A stretch of 64,000 nt of DNA from Prevotellaceae bacterium (GCA_020636675.1 JACJXK010000007.1:29655-93654); one strand, 5' to 3'; shown: positions 1-9,663, counted from the first letter of the stretch. Notes: a model not told the origin generated them from the letters alone. Numbers and translations are program-made.

Positions 1-247
1 TTTCAAAGTTTTTTTATTCTAAGTAATGATAAAAAAAACACATGATACATTTTAAGCCGTCTATCTTCCATAAAACGAATTCTGACAAATCTTCCGAAAT
101 GGATAGAAAAGGCAACGTGAAATTCCTTTTCTTTTAAAGAAAAAAGAAACAAAATCCGATTCAGTATGAGAATACGGCTACTGATTAGTATCTTCACACT
201 CCGATTTTCAAAATTGATTCAGACAAACCGAGTTCGATTGACAAACG

Positions 248-1645
248 ATGATAAACGACTTTTTACACGAAAAAATAAAAGAGAACTTTCCTCACGAGGC
301 CACCCCACAACAAGAGGAACTGATACGGCTACTGTCTTCTTTCGTAATTTCGGGAGACGACCATATTTTCTTAATGAAGGGCTATGCAGGAACGGGCAAG
401 ACCTCCGTGGTCAGCGCACTGATACGGGCCATGGAAGAGATGAAACAACCTGTCGTCCTGATGGCACCAACCGGCAGGGCCGCAAAAGTGCTCTCCGCCT
501 ACTCCGGCAGGCCGGCATTCACCATACACAAAAAGATATACCGTCAACAAACAGGAGGCGACCCCAACGGCGACTTCTCCCTCAACGTGAACCTACACAA
601 ACAGACGCTTTTCATCGTAGACGAAGCCTCCATGATAGCTAACGCCAGCGCAGAGACAAACTTCGGCTCCGGCAGATTGCTGGACGATCTCATCGAATAT
701 GTATACGGAGGGGACGGCTGCCGGCTGATTCTTATTGGAGACACGGCACAACTACCGCCAGTAGGCCAAGAGATGAGCCCCGCATTGGAAAAAGCACAGC
801 TCGAAGGATACGGGTTCCATACGGACGAATATCAGCTGACCGACGTAGTGAGGCAGGCCTGCGAATCGGGGATACTATACAACGCCACCAAGCTAAGGCT
901 GCTCATCCTGCAAGAGTTTGGTGGTGAGTTTCCAAAAATAGAATACGAATCATACGCGGACATCAAACGCATATCGGGAGAAGATCTGATAGAGGCCATA
1001 GCATCCGCCTACGGACGTGACGGGATGGACGAGACCATCGTCATCTCCCGCTCCAACAAAAGAGCCAACATCTTCAACAACGGCATCCGCAACAGGATCC
1101 TTTACAGAGAAGAGGAACTATCGTCCGGCGACCTGCTGATGGTGGTCCGCAACAACTACTTCTGGTCCAAAAACATAGAGAAGTTCGACTTCATCGCCAA
1201 CGGCGACGTGGCCGAGGTGAAACGCGTCCACAACAAACGTGAGATTTACGGATTCAGATTTGCCGACGTGACTCTCCATTTTCAGGACTACGACGTCGAA
1301 CTAGACACAAAAATTCTACTAGACACACTCCAGAGCGAAGCACCCGCCCTCTCCTACAACGACAACAACAGGCTGTTTCAGGCCGTACAGGAAGACTACA
1401 TGGACATTGGCAACAAACGCGAACGGATGAAGAAGATGAGAGAAGACCCATTTCTCAACGCATTGCAGGTCAAATTTGCGTACGCCGTAACTTGCCACAA
1501 AGCACAAGGCGGACAATGGAACACCGTCTTTCTGGACCAAGGCTACATCACGGAAGAGATGATCAACACCGAGTATCTGCGATGGTTATACACAGCTTTC
1601 ACACGTGCCACAGACCGACTGTATCTCATCAACTGGCCAGAATAA
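248..1645 (+). CDS. RecD-like ATP-dependent DNA helicase (AAA_30 / UvrD_C_2)
   Basis: This 465-residue protein is a superfamily 1B helicase expected to unwind DNA 5'-3' using ATP. The Walker A motif GYAGTGKTS is at about residues 45-53, the Walker B-type DEAS at 125-128, the GDTAQLPPVG motif at 164-173, and the C-terminal AYAVTCHKAQGGQW and TAFTRAT motifs at about 411 and 449. It is compact, with no long N-terminal RecD2 extension, like the short RecD-like helicases common in Bacteroidota. The ATG at 248 gives a natural N-terminus just before the helicase core. It is followed by a separate promoter for the MORN gene, so it is probably its own transcript. The cellular role (repair or replication restart) is inferred from the family, not shown here. 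Confidence 0.88.
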   Translation: MINDFLHEKIKENFPHEATPQQEELIRLLSSFVISGDDHIFLMKGYAGTGKTSVVSALIRAMEEMKQPVVLMAPTGRAAKVLSAYSGRPAFTIHKKIYRQQTGGDPNGDFSLNVNLHKQTLFIVDEASMIANASAETNFGSGRLLDDLIEYVYGGDGCRLILIGDTAQLPPVGQEMSPALEKAQLEGYGFHTDEYQLTDVVRQACESGILYNATKLRLLILQEFGGEFPKIEYESYADIKRISGEDLIEAIASAYGRDGMDETIVISRSNKRANIFNNGIRNRILYREEELSSGDLLMVVRNNYFWSKNIEKFDFIANGDVAEVKRVHNKREIYGFRFADVTLHFQDYDVELDTKILLDTLQSEAPALSYNDNNRLFQAVQEDYMDIGNKRERMKKMREDPFLNALQVKFAYAVTCHKAQGGQWNTVFLDQGYITEEMINTEYLRWLYTAFTRATDRLYLINWPE

Positions 1646-1709
1646 TGGCAAAGTCTCTTTTTTCTAACGCTAAATTCCGATTTCTTAGCCATTTCACTTA
1701 CCATTTTAC

Positions 1710-1717
1710 TATTTTTG
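1710..1717 (+). promoter_or_regulatory. -7 box TATTTTTG of the MORN-mnmA transcript
   Basis: This is an exact match to the Bacteroidota sigma-70 -7 consensus TAnnTTTG, 31 nt before the ATG at 1748. No clear -33 TTTG is seen at the expected spacing. Confidence 0.5.
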
Positions 1718-1747
1718 CATACAAATAAAAAAAACATACAAATAGAA

Positions 1748-2536
1748 ATGAAACGAATCATACTACTATTACTCTCCGCCCTATGCGTGATATGCGCAAT
1801 GGCAACCACTCCTAACGCAACCGACAAGAAAGGACGCAAGCAAGGCGCTTGGAGCAAAACTTACGCCAACGGACAATTAATGTACGAAGGCTCGTTCAAG
1901 GATGACCAGCCAGTGGGCTCGTTCAAACGATATTTCGAATCGGGCAAACTGAAACTAATACAAACCTATACGAAGGGAGACAATTCTACCGTAAGAATCT
2001 ACGAGGAGGATGGCAAAACCATCTCCATGGAGGGTGCATATAAAGGAAAAGAAAGAGACGGCGAATGGAAATTTTATTCGGAAGGGAAACTCTCCCTTGT
2101 CGAGAATTACACAAACGGGAAAAGAAACGGAATCGCAAAATCATACGCAAAAAACGGGACCATCATCTCAGAGACACCCTACACCGACGATAAAATAAAC
2201 GGTACAAAAAGAGAGTTTTTGGAAGACGGAAAACTTTACGCCGAGATTCCCTACAAAAACGGCGTGAAGGACGGCATGTATCGCCTCTACGAAGGCAATG
2301 AAAATCCTGTTGCCATAGGGCTCTATGTCAACGGCGAAAGAGACGGCAATTGGGTAGTCTACAACGACAAAGGAGAAGTGGGCGAAACCCAAATCTACAA
2401 GAACGGCGTTTTGCAAAACAAGAAGGAGCTAAAAAAGAAATATACGAAGTCTGCCGACGAGAAAGAGTCTGAAAAGGGGAAAATAAAAGAACCAACAGAG
2501 GAGTTTCCCGGCTCTTCCATAAAAGGCATCGAATAA
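1748..2536 (+). CDS. Exported MORN-repeat (YwqK-like) protein
   Basis: A 262-residue protein with a signal peptide (about residues 1-19, ending CAMA) followed by a string of MORN_2-type repeats with the pattern GxWKxYxxGKLxxxxxYxNGxxxG, then a charged Lys/Glu-rich tail. MORN_2 proteins are often labelled antitoxin YwqK in databases, but no toxin partner lies beside this one and it appears exported, so I would not call it an antitoxin. ATG 1748 is preferred over an upstream TTG because it starts directly at the signal peptide and lies 31 nt after a promoter box. It ends 13 nt before mnmA, suggesting cotranscription. The function is unknown; a structural or envelope role is only a guess. Confidence 0.75.
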   Translation: MKRIILLLLSALCVICAMATTPNATDKKGRKQGAWSKTYANGQLMYEGSFKDDQPVGSFKRYFESGKLKLIQTYTKGDNSTVRIYEEDGKTISMEGAYKGKERDGEWKFYSEGKLSLVENYTNGKRNGIAKSYAKNGTIISETPYTDDKINGTKREFLEDGKLYAEIPYKNGVKDGMYRLYEGNENPVAIGLYVNGERDGNWVVYNDKGEVGETQIYKNGVLQNKKELKKKYTKSADEKESEKGKIKEPTEEFPGSSIKGIE

Positions 2537-2549
2537 AAGGACATCCGGC

Positions 2550-3677
2550 ATGAACAATCGCGAAAATAGAGTTTTGGTGGCCATGAGCGGCGGAGTAGAC
2601 AGCTCCACCGTCTGTATGCTGCTGCAAGAACAAGGGTTTAAGATAGAGGGCATCACCATGCGCATGTGGGATGCGCCAAAAAACTTCACCAAGTACGGAG
2701 AAGAACTTCCAGACTACATCGTAGATGCCCAACGACTTGCACAGAAACTCAACTTTCCGCACCACATACTCGACATAAGGGAAGATTTCAAGAAAATAGT
2801 TGTGGACTACTTCGCCGACGAATATCTCAACGGAAGGACTCCCAACCCATGCGTAGTATGCAACCGACACATCAAATGGAAGCTCTTGGTAGAAGAGGCC
2901 GACCGGCTGAACTGCCAATATATCGCTACGGGACACTACGCAAAGATAGTACGTCAGAACGGACATGCTTACATAGCCAGAGGCATCGACACGAAGAAGG
3001 ACCAATCTTACTTTCTGTGGGATGTCTCGCCGGAGATCTTAGAACGTGCCATCATGCCTCTGGGCGCAATGACCAAAGACGAGACGAGAGAAGAGGCCAT
3101 CTCCAAAGGATTTGAAGCATTGGCAAAGAAGAAGGAGAGCATGGAGATCTGTTTCGTGGACGACGATTATCGGAATTTTCTGAAAGAACATTACGGCGAC
3201 AAACTGGCAGAAATAGGCAAAGGCCATTTCGTAGACGAAGGAGGTAAGAAGATTGGCGAACATGAAGGCTTTCCTTTCTATACCATCGGGCAAAGGAAAG
3301 GATTAGGCATTGCCTTAGGTCACCCCGCCTACGTCACCAAAATAAATCCACGGAGAAATACTGTCATGTTAGGAGACAAGTCCATGCTGGAGACGAAAGA
3401 GATGCTGGTAGAGAACTACCAAATCATAGACCGGGCCGACTTCGTAGACTCAGAACGGGCCATCGAAACACAGATAAGGTATAAGTCGCACAGCACACCC
3501 TCACAAATAGAATTCATAGACGAAAACAATCTGATTGTCAGATTTCAAGAACCCATCAGCGCCGTCACCCCCGGACAATCGGCCGCATTCTATATCGGAG
3601 AGCGACTATTGGGAGGTGGCGTGATTGCCGACTCAAAAGCATTGAAGAAAGCGAAGAAGAGGCTCGAGAAACAATGA
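2550..3677 (+). CDS. mnmA: tRNA-specific 2-thiouridylase MnmA
   Basis: MnmA thiolates U34 of tRNA-Lys, tRNA-Glu and tRNA-Gln in the cytoplasm, using ATP to adenylate the base and a persulfide sulfur. The 375-residue protein has the PP-loop SGGVDSS at residues 13-19, the first catalytic cysteine in NPCVVCN (Cys101) and the second in EICFVDD (Cys201), followed by the C-terminal beta-barrel domains. The length is typical. The gene lies 13 nt after the MORN gene and 44 nt before xseA, so it is probably within one transcript. All key residues are present. Confidence 0.96.
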   Translation: MNNRENRVLVAMSGGVDSSTVCMLLQEQGFKIEGITMRMWDAPKNFTKYGEELPDYIVDAQRLAQKLNFPHHILDIREDFKKIVVDYFADEYLNGRTPNPCVVCNRHIKWKLLVEEADRLNCQYIATGHYAKIVRQNGHAYIARGIDTKKDQSYFLWDVSPEILERAIMPLGAMTKDETREEAISKGFEALAKKKESMEICFVDDDYRNFLKEHYGDKLAEIGKGHFVDEGGKKIGEHEGFPFYTIGQRKGLGIALGHPAYVTKINPRRNTVMLGDKSMLETKEMLVENYQIIDRADFVDSERAIETQIRYKSHSTPSQIEFIDENNLIVRFQEPISAVTPGQSAAFYIGERLLGGGVIADSKALKKAKKRLEKQ

Positions 3678-3721
3678 TTCACCATACTATCTTTTATTAG
3701 AACAAGTTATTAGGACAAACG

Positions 3722-5023
3722 ATGACAATCGACTCCATATCATTAAAAGATTTGCTTCTGACTATCCGCAAAGAGATGGCAGATGCTTTCAGCAACGCCT
3801 ATTGGATTCGTGCCGAGATAAGCGAGATACGAGAAAACGCCAACGGACACTGCTACTTGGAACTGATAGAGAAAGACTCGTCCGGCAAACTGATCGTGGC
3901 AAAATCAAGGGCATCCATCTGGGCGGATACCTATCGGATGATAAAGCCATACTTTGTGAAGGAGACAGGACAGGAACTAAAATCAGGAATGAAGGTGATG
4001 GTTCAAGTCTCCATCAGTTTTCATGAGCTATATGGATTCAACTGCGCCATCAGAGACATCGAGCCATCGTTTACCATAGGAGACCTGGCAAAAAAGAGAC
4101 AGGAGGCCATCCGCCAACTACAGGAGGACGGAATATGGGACATGAACCGCACACTCGACCTCCCCACACCACTCACCCGTATAGCCATCATCACCTCCTC
4201 CACAGCCGCAGGCTACGGAGATTTCATCGACCAACTCAAGAAGAACAAACAAGGATACATTTTCCACACCACCTTCTTTCCCGCCACCATGCAGGGCGAC
4301 GGTGCAGCAGATTCCATCATCAACGCCCTCGACAAAATTTACGAACAGCAGGAACAGTACGATGCGGTAGCCATTATCCGAGGCGGAGGAGCAACCACCG
4401 ACCTGCTGGCTTACGACGAGTACGAGTTGGCGGCCTGCTGCGCCCAATTCCCTTTGCCCATAATTACCGGCATCGGACACGACAGAGACCAGTCTGTAGT
4501 CGACATGGTAGCCAACACCCGATGCAAGACGCCAACGGCCGTAGCCGCCTTCCTCATCGAACAGATGGACGAGACAGCGGACAATCTCCTCCAAATAGAA
4601 GAGTCATTAAAAAGTCTTATGGACGAATTTTTGAAAAACGCACATAGCCGTCTCAGAAACAACGCACTCTCGCTTTCACAACGCATCCATCTTCTGCTGA
4701 GAGAGGAAAAACAGGAGATGGAGAGAACCCAAGGCAATATAAAACATTCCATCTCCCTTCTCCTTATGAGACAAAGGCAAAGGATAAAGGAGTCAAACGT
4801 CAAGATAAAAAACACCATCAAAAGTAGAATCTCGGAGGAGAAACACCATCTTGAAATCTCAGAAAAAGCCATTCTACTACTCTCTCCTGATTACATCCTA
4901 AAGAAAGGATATTCTCTAACTATAAAAGAAGGGAAGATTGTGAAGAGCCAGAGTGAGCTAAACAAAGGAGACACTATCACCTCCATTTTTGTGGACGGAA
5001 AAAAAGAAAGCATCATCAAATAA
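3722..5023 (+). CDS. xseA: Exodeoxyribonuclease VII large subunit
   Basis: XseA is the catalytic subunit of exonuclease VII, which degrades single-stranded DNA from both ends in repair. The 433-residue protein has an N-terminal OB-fold (about residues 1-105, with the typical WIRAEISEIRENANGHCYLEL start) and the Exonuc_VII_L domain containing RIAIITSSTAAGYGDF, IIRGGGATTDL, and ITGIGHDRDQSVVDMVA. A coiled-coil stretch precedes the C-terminal KKGYSLT segment that binds XseB. The xseB gene follows after 8 nt, giving the usual stoichiometric gene pair. The ATG at 3722 matches the family N-terminus. Confidence 0.95.
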   Translation: MTIDSISLKDLLLTIRKEMADAFSNAYWIRAEISEIRENANGHCYLELIEKDSSGKLIVAKSRASIWADTYRMIKPYFVKETGQELKSGMKVMVQVSISFHELYGFNCAIRDIEPSFTIGDLAKKRQEAIRQLQEDGIWDMNRTLDLPTPLTRIAIITSSTAAGYGDFIDQLKKNKQGYIFHTTFFPATMQGDGAADSIINALDKIYEQQEQYDAVAIIRGGGATTDLLAYDEYELAACCAQFPLPIITGIGHDRDQSVVDMVANTRCKTPTAVAAFLIEQMDETADNLLQIEESLKSLMDEFLKNAHSRLRNNALSLSQRIHLLLREEKQEMERTQGNIKHSISLLLMRQRQRIKESNVKIKNTIKSRISEEKHHLEISEKAILLLSPDYILKKGYSLTIKEGKIVKSQSELNKGDTITSIFVDGKKESIIK

Positions 5024-5031
5024 CAAAAGAC

Positions 5032-5235
5032 ATGGCAAAGAAAACAAACACATACAAAGAATCCATCTCGGAGCTGGAGAACATCATAACTGAGTTGGAA
5101 GAGAACCAATTGGAAATTGACGACCTTGCCAATAAGGCAAAAAGGGCAACCGAGCTCATCAAATTCTGTAAAGAAAAACTTTACGGAACAGAAGATGAAG
5201 TCAATAAGATATTGGAAGATTTGGACAAAGAATAA
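5032..5235 (+). CDS. xseB: Exodeoxyribonuclease VII small subunit
   Basis: This 67-residue, highly charged helical protein has the XseB signature YKESISELENIITELEENQL near its start and the conserved LIKFCKEKL segment. Several copies of XseB wrap the coiled coil of XseA in exonuclease VII. It begins 8 nt after the xseA stop, consistent with translational coupling. The length is normal for the family. Confidence 0.93.
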   Translation: MAKKTNTYKESISELENIITELEENQLEIDDLANKAKRATELIKFCKEKLYGTEDEVNKILEDLDKE

Positions 5236-5331
5236 GGCTTCTCTTTCCTATCGTGGATCCGAAGAAAGTCCAGAATCTCTTCTCCCCCACAAAACTTTAC
5301 CCATCGCATAGTTGTTGACATTTTGGGATTT

Positions 5332-6969
5332 ATGTCAAGAACCATGTGTATCGTAAAAATAGGATTTCTTCTATACCTCATATCTGCTATCGCCCCGACT
5401 GCCATCGCCCAAGCCCGTGTTCCGCAAGACTCCGTCCTTTTGCAAGGTTGCCGTCATGTGGATAGCTTCATAATATGCCACCAGTTCATCCTCAAAAAGC
5501 AACAACAGGAAATTGACCAACTCCGTTTAAATCTGAACTATGGACATTGGACAGACATCCACACGAAAAAAGACAACGAATGCATCGTCTCTTCGCCTCG
5601 GAATGCACTTTTGGCCGCCGCAGAGGTGATGGCCCTCAATGTCGGCGTTTGGACTTTCGACCTACATGTTTTAAACGGCGACTATGCCAAGATAAACAGC
5701 CATAGCATCCAAGATAACTTCCGTACCGGATTTGTCTGGGACAACGACGGGTTCAACACCAACCTATTTGCACACCCTTACCACGGAAGCCTCTACTTCA
5801 ACGCAGCAAGAGCCAACGGCATGAATTTTTGGGAGTCCGTCCCATTTGCCATAGGCGGCAGCCTGTCTTGGGAATTCATATTCGAGAACGAGCCGGCAGC
5901 CATCAACGACCTGCTGTCCACCTCTATCGGAGGAAGTTGCATAGGAGAAATCACATGGAGACTCTCCGACCTGCTTGTAGACAACTCTACACGAGGTTGG
6001 CGACGAGCCATAAAAGAAAGCGGCATACTACTACTCTCTCCCATGCGAGGGCTGAACAGACTAATATCTGGCGAGTTTTTGGAAAAAGGGACATGTTCCA
6101 ATTCAACAATGGATTTTCCGGAGATGGTCTTCTCCGTCGGACTCAACTACCGGCGGTTCGCAAAAAGTGACGACTGGAGAAACGAAGCAAACGGTACGGA
6201 GATTGAACTCCACTTTATATATGGAAACCCCATGACCGAATTCGAAAATACGCCATACAGCTTTTTTACATTAGATGCGGAACTTAACTTTTTCGACAAG
6301 CAACCAATCATCGGCTCCTTCAGAGCGAAAGCCCTATTGACCGGCATTCAGGTAAGAGAAGAGGACAAAGCAGATTTCCTGTTCGGGATATTCCAACACT
6401 TCAACTTCCAAGATTCAGATCCAATAGATTCCAACCCGGCCATCACTCCCTATGAGATATCCGAAGCGGCGGCATTCGGCATCGGCGGACTTTGTCAATT
6501 TCCTTTTCTCCGGAAGTTCGCATTCTTCTGCGACCTTTATCTGACCGGAGTAGTGCTAGGAGGCAGCTACACCGACTACTACCGCGCGGTAGACAGAGAC
6601 TACAACCTCGGCAGCGGCTACAGCATGCTCCTGCTCCCAGGGATAAGTTGGCGCAGAATCGGAGAGCTGCGCCTATCTGCCGAACGGATACAACTATTCA
6701 GCTGGAAAGGCTATGACAAAGGAACCGACTTCCAGAAGATGAGCCATCAGGAGATGCTCCATCTCAACGCACAAGGAGACAAAAGCAACACAGCACTATC
6801 CACCTTCGCCCTACAACTTAAAATAAACTTAATAAAAAGCGAGATAGGCAAATTACAAATCAGCCTATCCCACATCTATTATTTAAGGAACACCCACTAC
6901 AGCTATTTTCCAGACGTAGACTACGGTGTCTCCGAGTCCAAAATCGGCATCATTTACCGAATCGAATAG
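5332..6969 (+). CDS. DUF3943 domain-containing outer-membrane-associated protein
   Basis: A 545-residue protein with an N-terminal signal peptide (hydrophobic stretch IGFLLYLISAIAPTAIAQA) and alternating aromatic beta-strand-like segments, ending YYLRNTHYSYFPDVDYG and a final strand. The central part (NDGFNTNLFAHPYHGSLYFN and WESVPFAIGGSLSWEFIFE) matches my recollection of the DUF3943 family, whose function is unknown. ATG 5332 is taken as start; ATG 5344, 12 nt further on, is also possible. It lies 96 nt after xseB and ends 4 nt before the stop of the convergent channel gene. Outer-membrane or periplasmic location is inferred from the signal peptide. Confidence 0.7.
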   Translation: MSRTMCIVKIGFLLYLISAIAPTAIAQARVPQDSVLLQGCRHVDSFIICHQFILKKQQQEIDQLRLNLNYGHWTDIHTKKDNECIVSSPRNALLAAAEVMALNVGVWTFDLHVLNGDYAKINSHSIQDNFRTGFVWDNDGFNTNLFAHPYHGSLYFNAARANGMNFWESVPFAIGGSLSWEFIFENEPAAINDLLSTSIGGSCIGEITWRLSDLLVDNSTRGWRRAIKESGILLLSPMRGLNRLISGEFLEKGTCSNSTMDFPEMVFSVGLNYRRFAKSDDWRNEANGTEIELHFIYGNPMTEFENTPYSFFTLDAELNFFDKQPIIGSFRAKALLTGIQVREEDKADFLFGIFQHFNFQDSDPIDSNPAITPYEISEAAAFGIGGLCQFPFLRKFAFFCDLYLTGVVLGGSYTDYYRAVDRDYNLGSGYSMLLLPGISWRRIGELRLSAERIQLFSWKGYDKGTDFQKMSHQEMLHLNAQGDKSNTALSTFALQLKINLIKSEIGKLQISLSHIYYLRNTHYSYFPDVDYGVSESKIGIIYRIE

Positions 6970-6973
6970 ATTC

Positions 6974-8707
6974 CTATTTTTGAGGGAACTCTTTGATATA
7001 AACCGTCCGCTGTGGAAATGGAATATCAATTTCATTCTTCGTCAACGTATTATAAATGATTTCCTTCGCCTCGCCACATATTCTTAGTTTGTCTTCCACC
7101 AAAGTCCAGAAAATGACATACAAGTTGACGCTATTGTCTCCAAATTCGTCCAATATCACGCTAATACCTTTCGCCGAATCCACCTGAGAGATGCCCTCCT
7201 TATTCGGTTTCTCCAATGCGGCCAAGGCATCAACCAGCAAAGAACGAACCTCATTGATATTTGCTCCATAAGCCACGCCAATAGGAAGTTTAACCAATTC
7301 ATAACCATGGTTGCGAGTCAGATTCTTAAAATTCTTATTGAACAAAGAAGAGTTCAAGAAGGCAATGATGCAACCGTCGGAGGTGATGACCTGCGTGCTC
7401 TGATAGGTGATGGAATCCACCTTTCCCCGGATACCGTCGCACTCTATAAAATCACCGACACGGATACGTCCGGTCATGAGAGACATACCATAGAAGAAGT
7501 TTTCCAACACATCTTTCATGGCGAAACCGACACCGGTAGCCAAACCTGCCGTCACGATGGAGATGCCGGACTTAGGAACATGCAACAAGATTAAAACAAA
7601 GATGAAGAATGCGCCCCAGACAACAATAGAAATCAAATTATTAGCCAATGTAATGTTGGCGTCACCATTGCCCGTATCATGACTTAGCCTATATTTCTTA
7701 TACAAAGCCTTCGACACATAACTAACGAAACGAAAGATGAACAACAACACGGAGACTATCAGCATCTTCCACAAAGAGAGTTCACATACATCCGGAATAT
7801 TGATGAAATTCTTATAAAACACCACCTTGCAAGATTCCGTCAGGTCAAAGATGCCCGCCGCCAGATAGACACAGAACAAGATAGACAACACAATAAACAA
7901 TGGCACCAACGTCTTGTTAAACAAATCGTACATCCAAGTAATCTCAATATGATTGCCTTTCGTCTTTTTGGAAGGAGAGATAATATCGAGGGCCAAAGCT
8001 CCGGCCGCCTTCGTACCAATACCCTTCTCGTGTTTCCTTATCTTGGACATCAGATAACGGATCTCATATTTCTTGGTCATATCATTCACACAAGTAATAG
8101 CCTGAATAGCAGTCAATTGGAAAATCCACCAGATGAATATCTGCACAGACAGCAGAGAATATCCGTACCAACTGGCAGCACAAGATACTATCATCACGGC
8201 AAACGAAATCAACGTATAAGAGGTGTCACTAGCCGGAATCTTAGCCTTATGCCTACGCATTACAAACCATTGCCAAATAGTAAACAACAATAAAACAGGA
8301 GGGAACAGCACCTCAACCAGATTGTTGGTGATGAATATGATACGGAACATAATAATTAAGAAACCCATCAGCAGAATTGGAGAGTAAACCACGAAACAAC
8401 TCTTAATCTGACTGCCTTTGGCTCTGATAAGCAACGACATCAGTACCGCACCGACAAGGCATGCAAACTCCACCAGCAACTTGCTTGCCATCAAGATGAA
8501 GTTGTGCGACATGAACAGACGCATCACCACCACAGCAAACAGAATGACGGAGCCCGCCATCGTATAATAGGATTTCTTACAAAGAAAATTCTCCGTTTTG
8601 AAACGCTTCGGAACAAACAACCAAATGACCAGATTGCTCAGAAGAACCGCTATGACCAAGTAAAACAAGATAAAAACGACAATCCGACAACAGCAGGCCC
8701 ACGCCAC
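6974..8707 (-). CDS. MscS-type mechanosensitive channel, C-terminal part (frame-split gene)
   Basis: This reading frame gives 577 residues from a GTG at 8707. It contains many transmembrane segments followed by the MscS pore and beta domain: GLATGVGFAMKDVLENFFYG, then VGDFIECDGIRGKVDSI and DGCIIAFLNSSLFNK. Channels of this family sense membrane tension and release osmolytes. The frame overlaps the upstream ORF (8650-9567) by 58 nt and starts in the middle of a hydrophobic segment with no clear signal of its own. Adding one T to the five-T run at 8672-8676 fuses the two ORFs into one protein of about 875 residues, the usual form of large Bacteroidota MscS proteins with a periplasmic N-domain. 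Whether the split is real or a sequencing artefact cannot be told here. Confidence 0.85.
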   Translation of the reverse strand: MAWACCCRIVVFILFYLVIAVLLSNLVIWLFVPKRFKTENFLCKKSYYTMAGSVILFAVVVMRLFMSHNFILMASKLLVEFACLVGAVLMSLLIRAKGSQIKSCFVVYSPILLMGFLIIMFRIIFITNNLVEVLFPPVLLLFTIWQWFVMRRHKAKIPASDTSYTLISFAVMIVSCAASWYGYSLLSVQIFIWWIFQLTAIQAITCVNDMTKKYEIRYLMSKIRKHEKGIGTKAAGALALDIISPSKKTKGNHIEITWMYDLFNKTLVPLFIVLSILFCVYLAAGIFDLTESCKVVFYKNFINIPDVCELSLWKMLIVSVLLFIFRFVSYVSKALYKKYRLSHDTGNGDANITLANNLISIVVWGAFFIFVLILLHVPKSGISIVTAGLATGVGFAMKDVLENFFYGMSLMTGRIRVGDFIECDGIRGKVDSITYQSTQVITSDGCIIAFLNSSLFNKNFKNLTRNHGYELVKLPIGVAYGANINEVRSLLVDALAALEKPNKEGISQVDSAKGISVILDEFGDNSVNLYVIFWTLVEDKLRICGEAKEIIYNTLTKNEIDIPFPQRTVYIKEFPQK

Positions 8708-9567
8708 TCCGATTGGTCTTTCTTCCCTTGTGGCTTCATATATTTCTCCCTAATGTCGTTTTGTGCACTCTTCATGTAAAAAGGCAACCGAGACAAGATG
8801 GTCAGATAGTTGTCGTCTCCGTTCACAAATATAAGCTGCTTGATGTCAGAGTATCGTTCCATCGCATAATCGTTCACCGTCTTCAGCCTTTGAGACACAA
8901 AAGTATAGTGCTCACTGTCTTTCGACACCTCGTTATACAAATATATCAAATCGCCCCGAATGATGAGAGCCAAAGACAGACAAGAGTCCCGGTTAACCTG
9001 AGCATCGGCAGTCAGCTGGAACGGCGATTCCCTAATCGTCCGGGCAATAGCCTTCATGTCCGTCTTCAACGGATTTACAGCAAACGAGTCCAACTCTCCG
9101 TTCTCATCCATCCTCACCTTCTTCCTCTTTAGCAGGAACGAATCACGTTTGGCCGAAACCTTCCTTGGCGGCAGTTGTTCCAACACCTCTATGATGTTAT
9201 TGTAACGGGCTATCTCCACCCGATAACGGTTTAATATCTTATTATAAGGAGCCTGCTTCTTCGTAAACTCCAGATATTGCTGGGTAGCCTCGTGGCAAGC
9301 ATAGGAGAGATCGAACGTATAATCCTGCTTTTGGGAATAGAGCATCAGAGCGACCTGTTCACTCCTCTTCATCGTGGCAATAATCTGTTTGTGCTGCCGG
9401 TCGCTGATAGATTCGTACCACTTCAACTTCTCCTTCTGCTCCTGCTTATAGGTCTCCAACTCCGACCGCAAGACAGAAAGCGTCCGCTCCAAATCCCTCT
9501 CCTTTAAAACCGCCTGTACAGACAACGATGCCATGACAAGCATAATGAGGACATAAAACTTTTTCAT
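8650..9567 (-). CDS. Periplasmic N-terminal domain of the MscS-type channel (frame-split gene)
   Basis: A 305-residue product with a cleavable signal peptide (MKKFYVLIMLVMASLSVQA) followed by a long helical, charged region with coiled-coil character (ERDLERTLSVLRSELETYKQ), resembling the extra periplasmic domain of large MscS/MscK-type channels. After residue about 290 the sequence becomes hydrophobic (GPAVVGLSFLSCFTW) and ends abruptly at a TAG, as expected if a membrane segment were cut short by a frameshift. The continuing membrane segment is found in the -1 frame of the next ORF. I read this as one gene broken in two. Alternatively it is a true two-subunit arrangement with overlapping genes. 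Confidence 0.75.
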   Translation of the reverse strand: MKKFYVLIMLVMASLSVQAVLKERDLERTLSVLRSELETYKQEQKEKLKWYESISDRQHKQIIATMKRSEQVALMLYSQKQDYTFDLSYACHEATQQYLEFTKKQAPYNKILNRYRVEIARYNNIIEVLEQLPPRKVSAKRDSFLLKRKKVRMDENGELDSFAVNPLKTDMKAIARTIRESPFQLTADAQVNRDSCLSLALIIRGDLIYLYNEVSKDSEHYTFVSQRLKTVNDYAMERYSDIKQLIFVNGDDNYLTILSRLPFYMKSAQNDIREKYMKPQGKKDQSEWRGPAVVGLSFLSCFTWS

Positions 9568-9663
9568 TTTATAAAATTAATTGTGCCGTTTCGTTTTATC
9601 GCATAAAAATAAGAAACATACTGCTTATATGAACGGAAAAAAAACGAAAATTATATATTCCTA

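Noticed and set aside
3..197. 64-residue minus-strand frame at the window edge
   Set aside because: AT-rich, no motif, no promoter box; could be checked only with sequence beyond the window.
2328..3005. 225-residue minus-strand frame over the MORN/mnmA junction
   Set aside because: It is antisense to two clear genes, has no motif, and has no promoter box.
8672..8676. Classical programmed -1 frameshift heptamer
   Set aside because: The site reads G-TTT-TTA rather than X-XXY-YYZ with X equal to T, and no downstream pseudoknot was apparent; a simple indel explains the split better, though slippage is not excluded.
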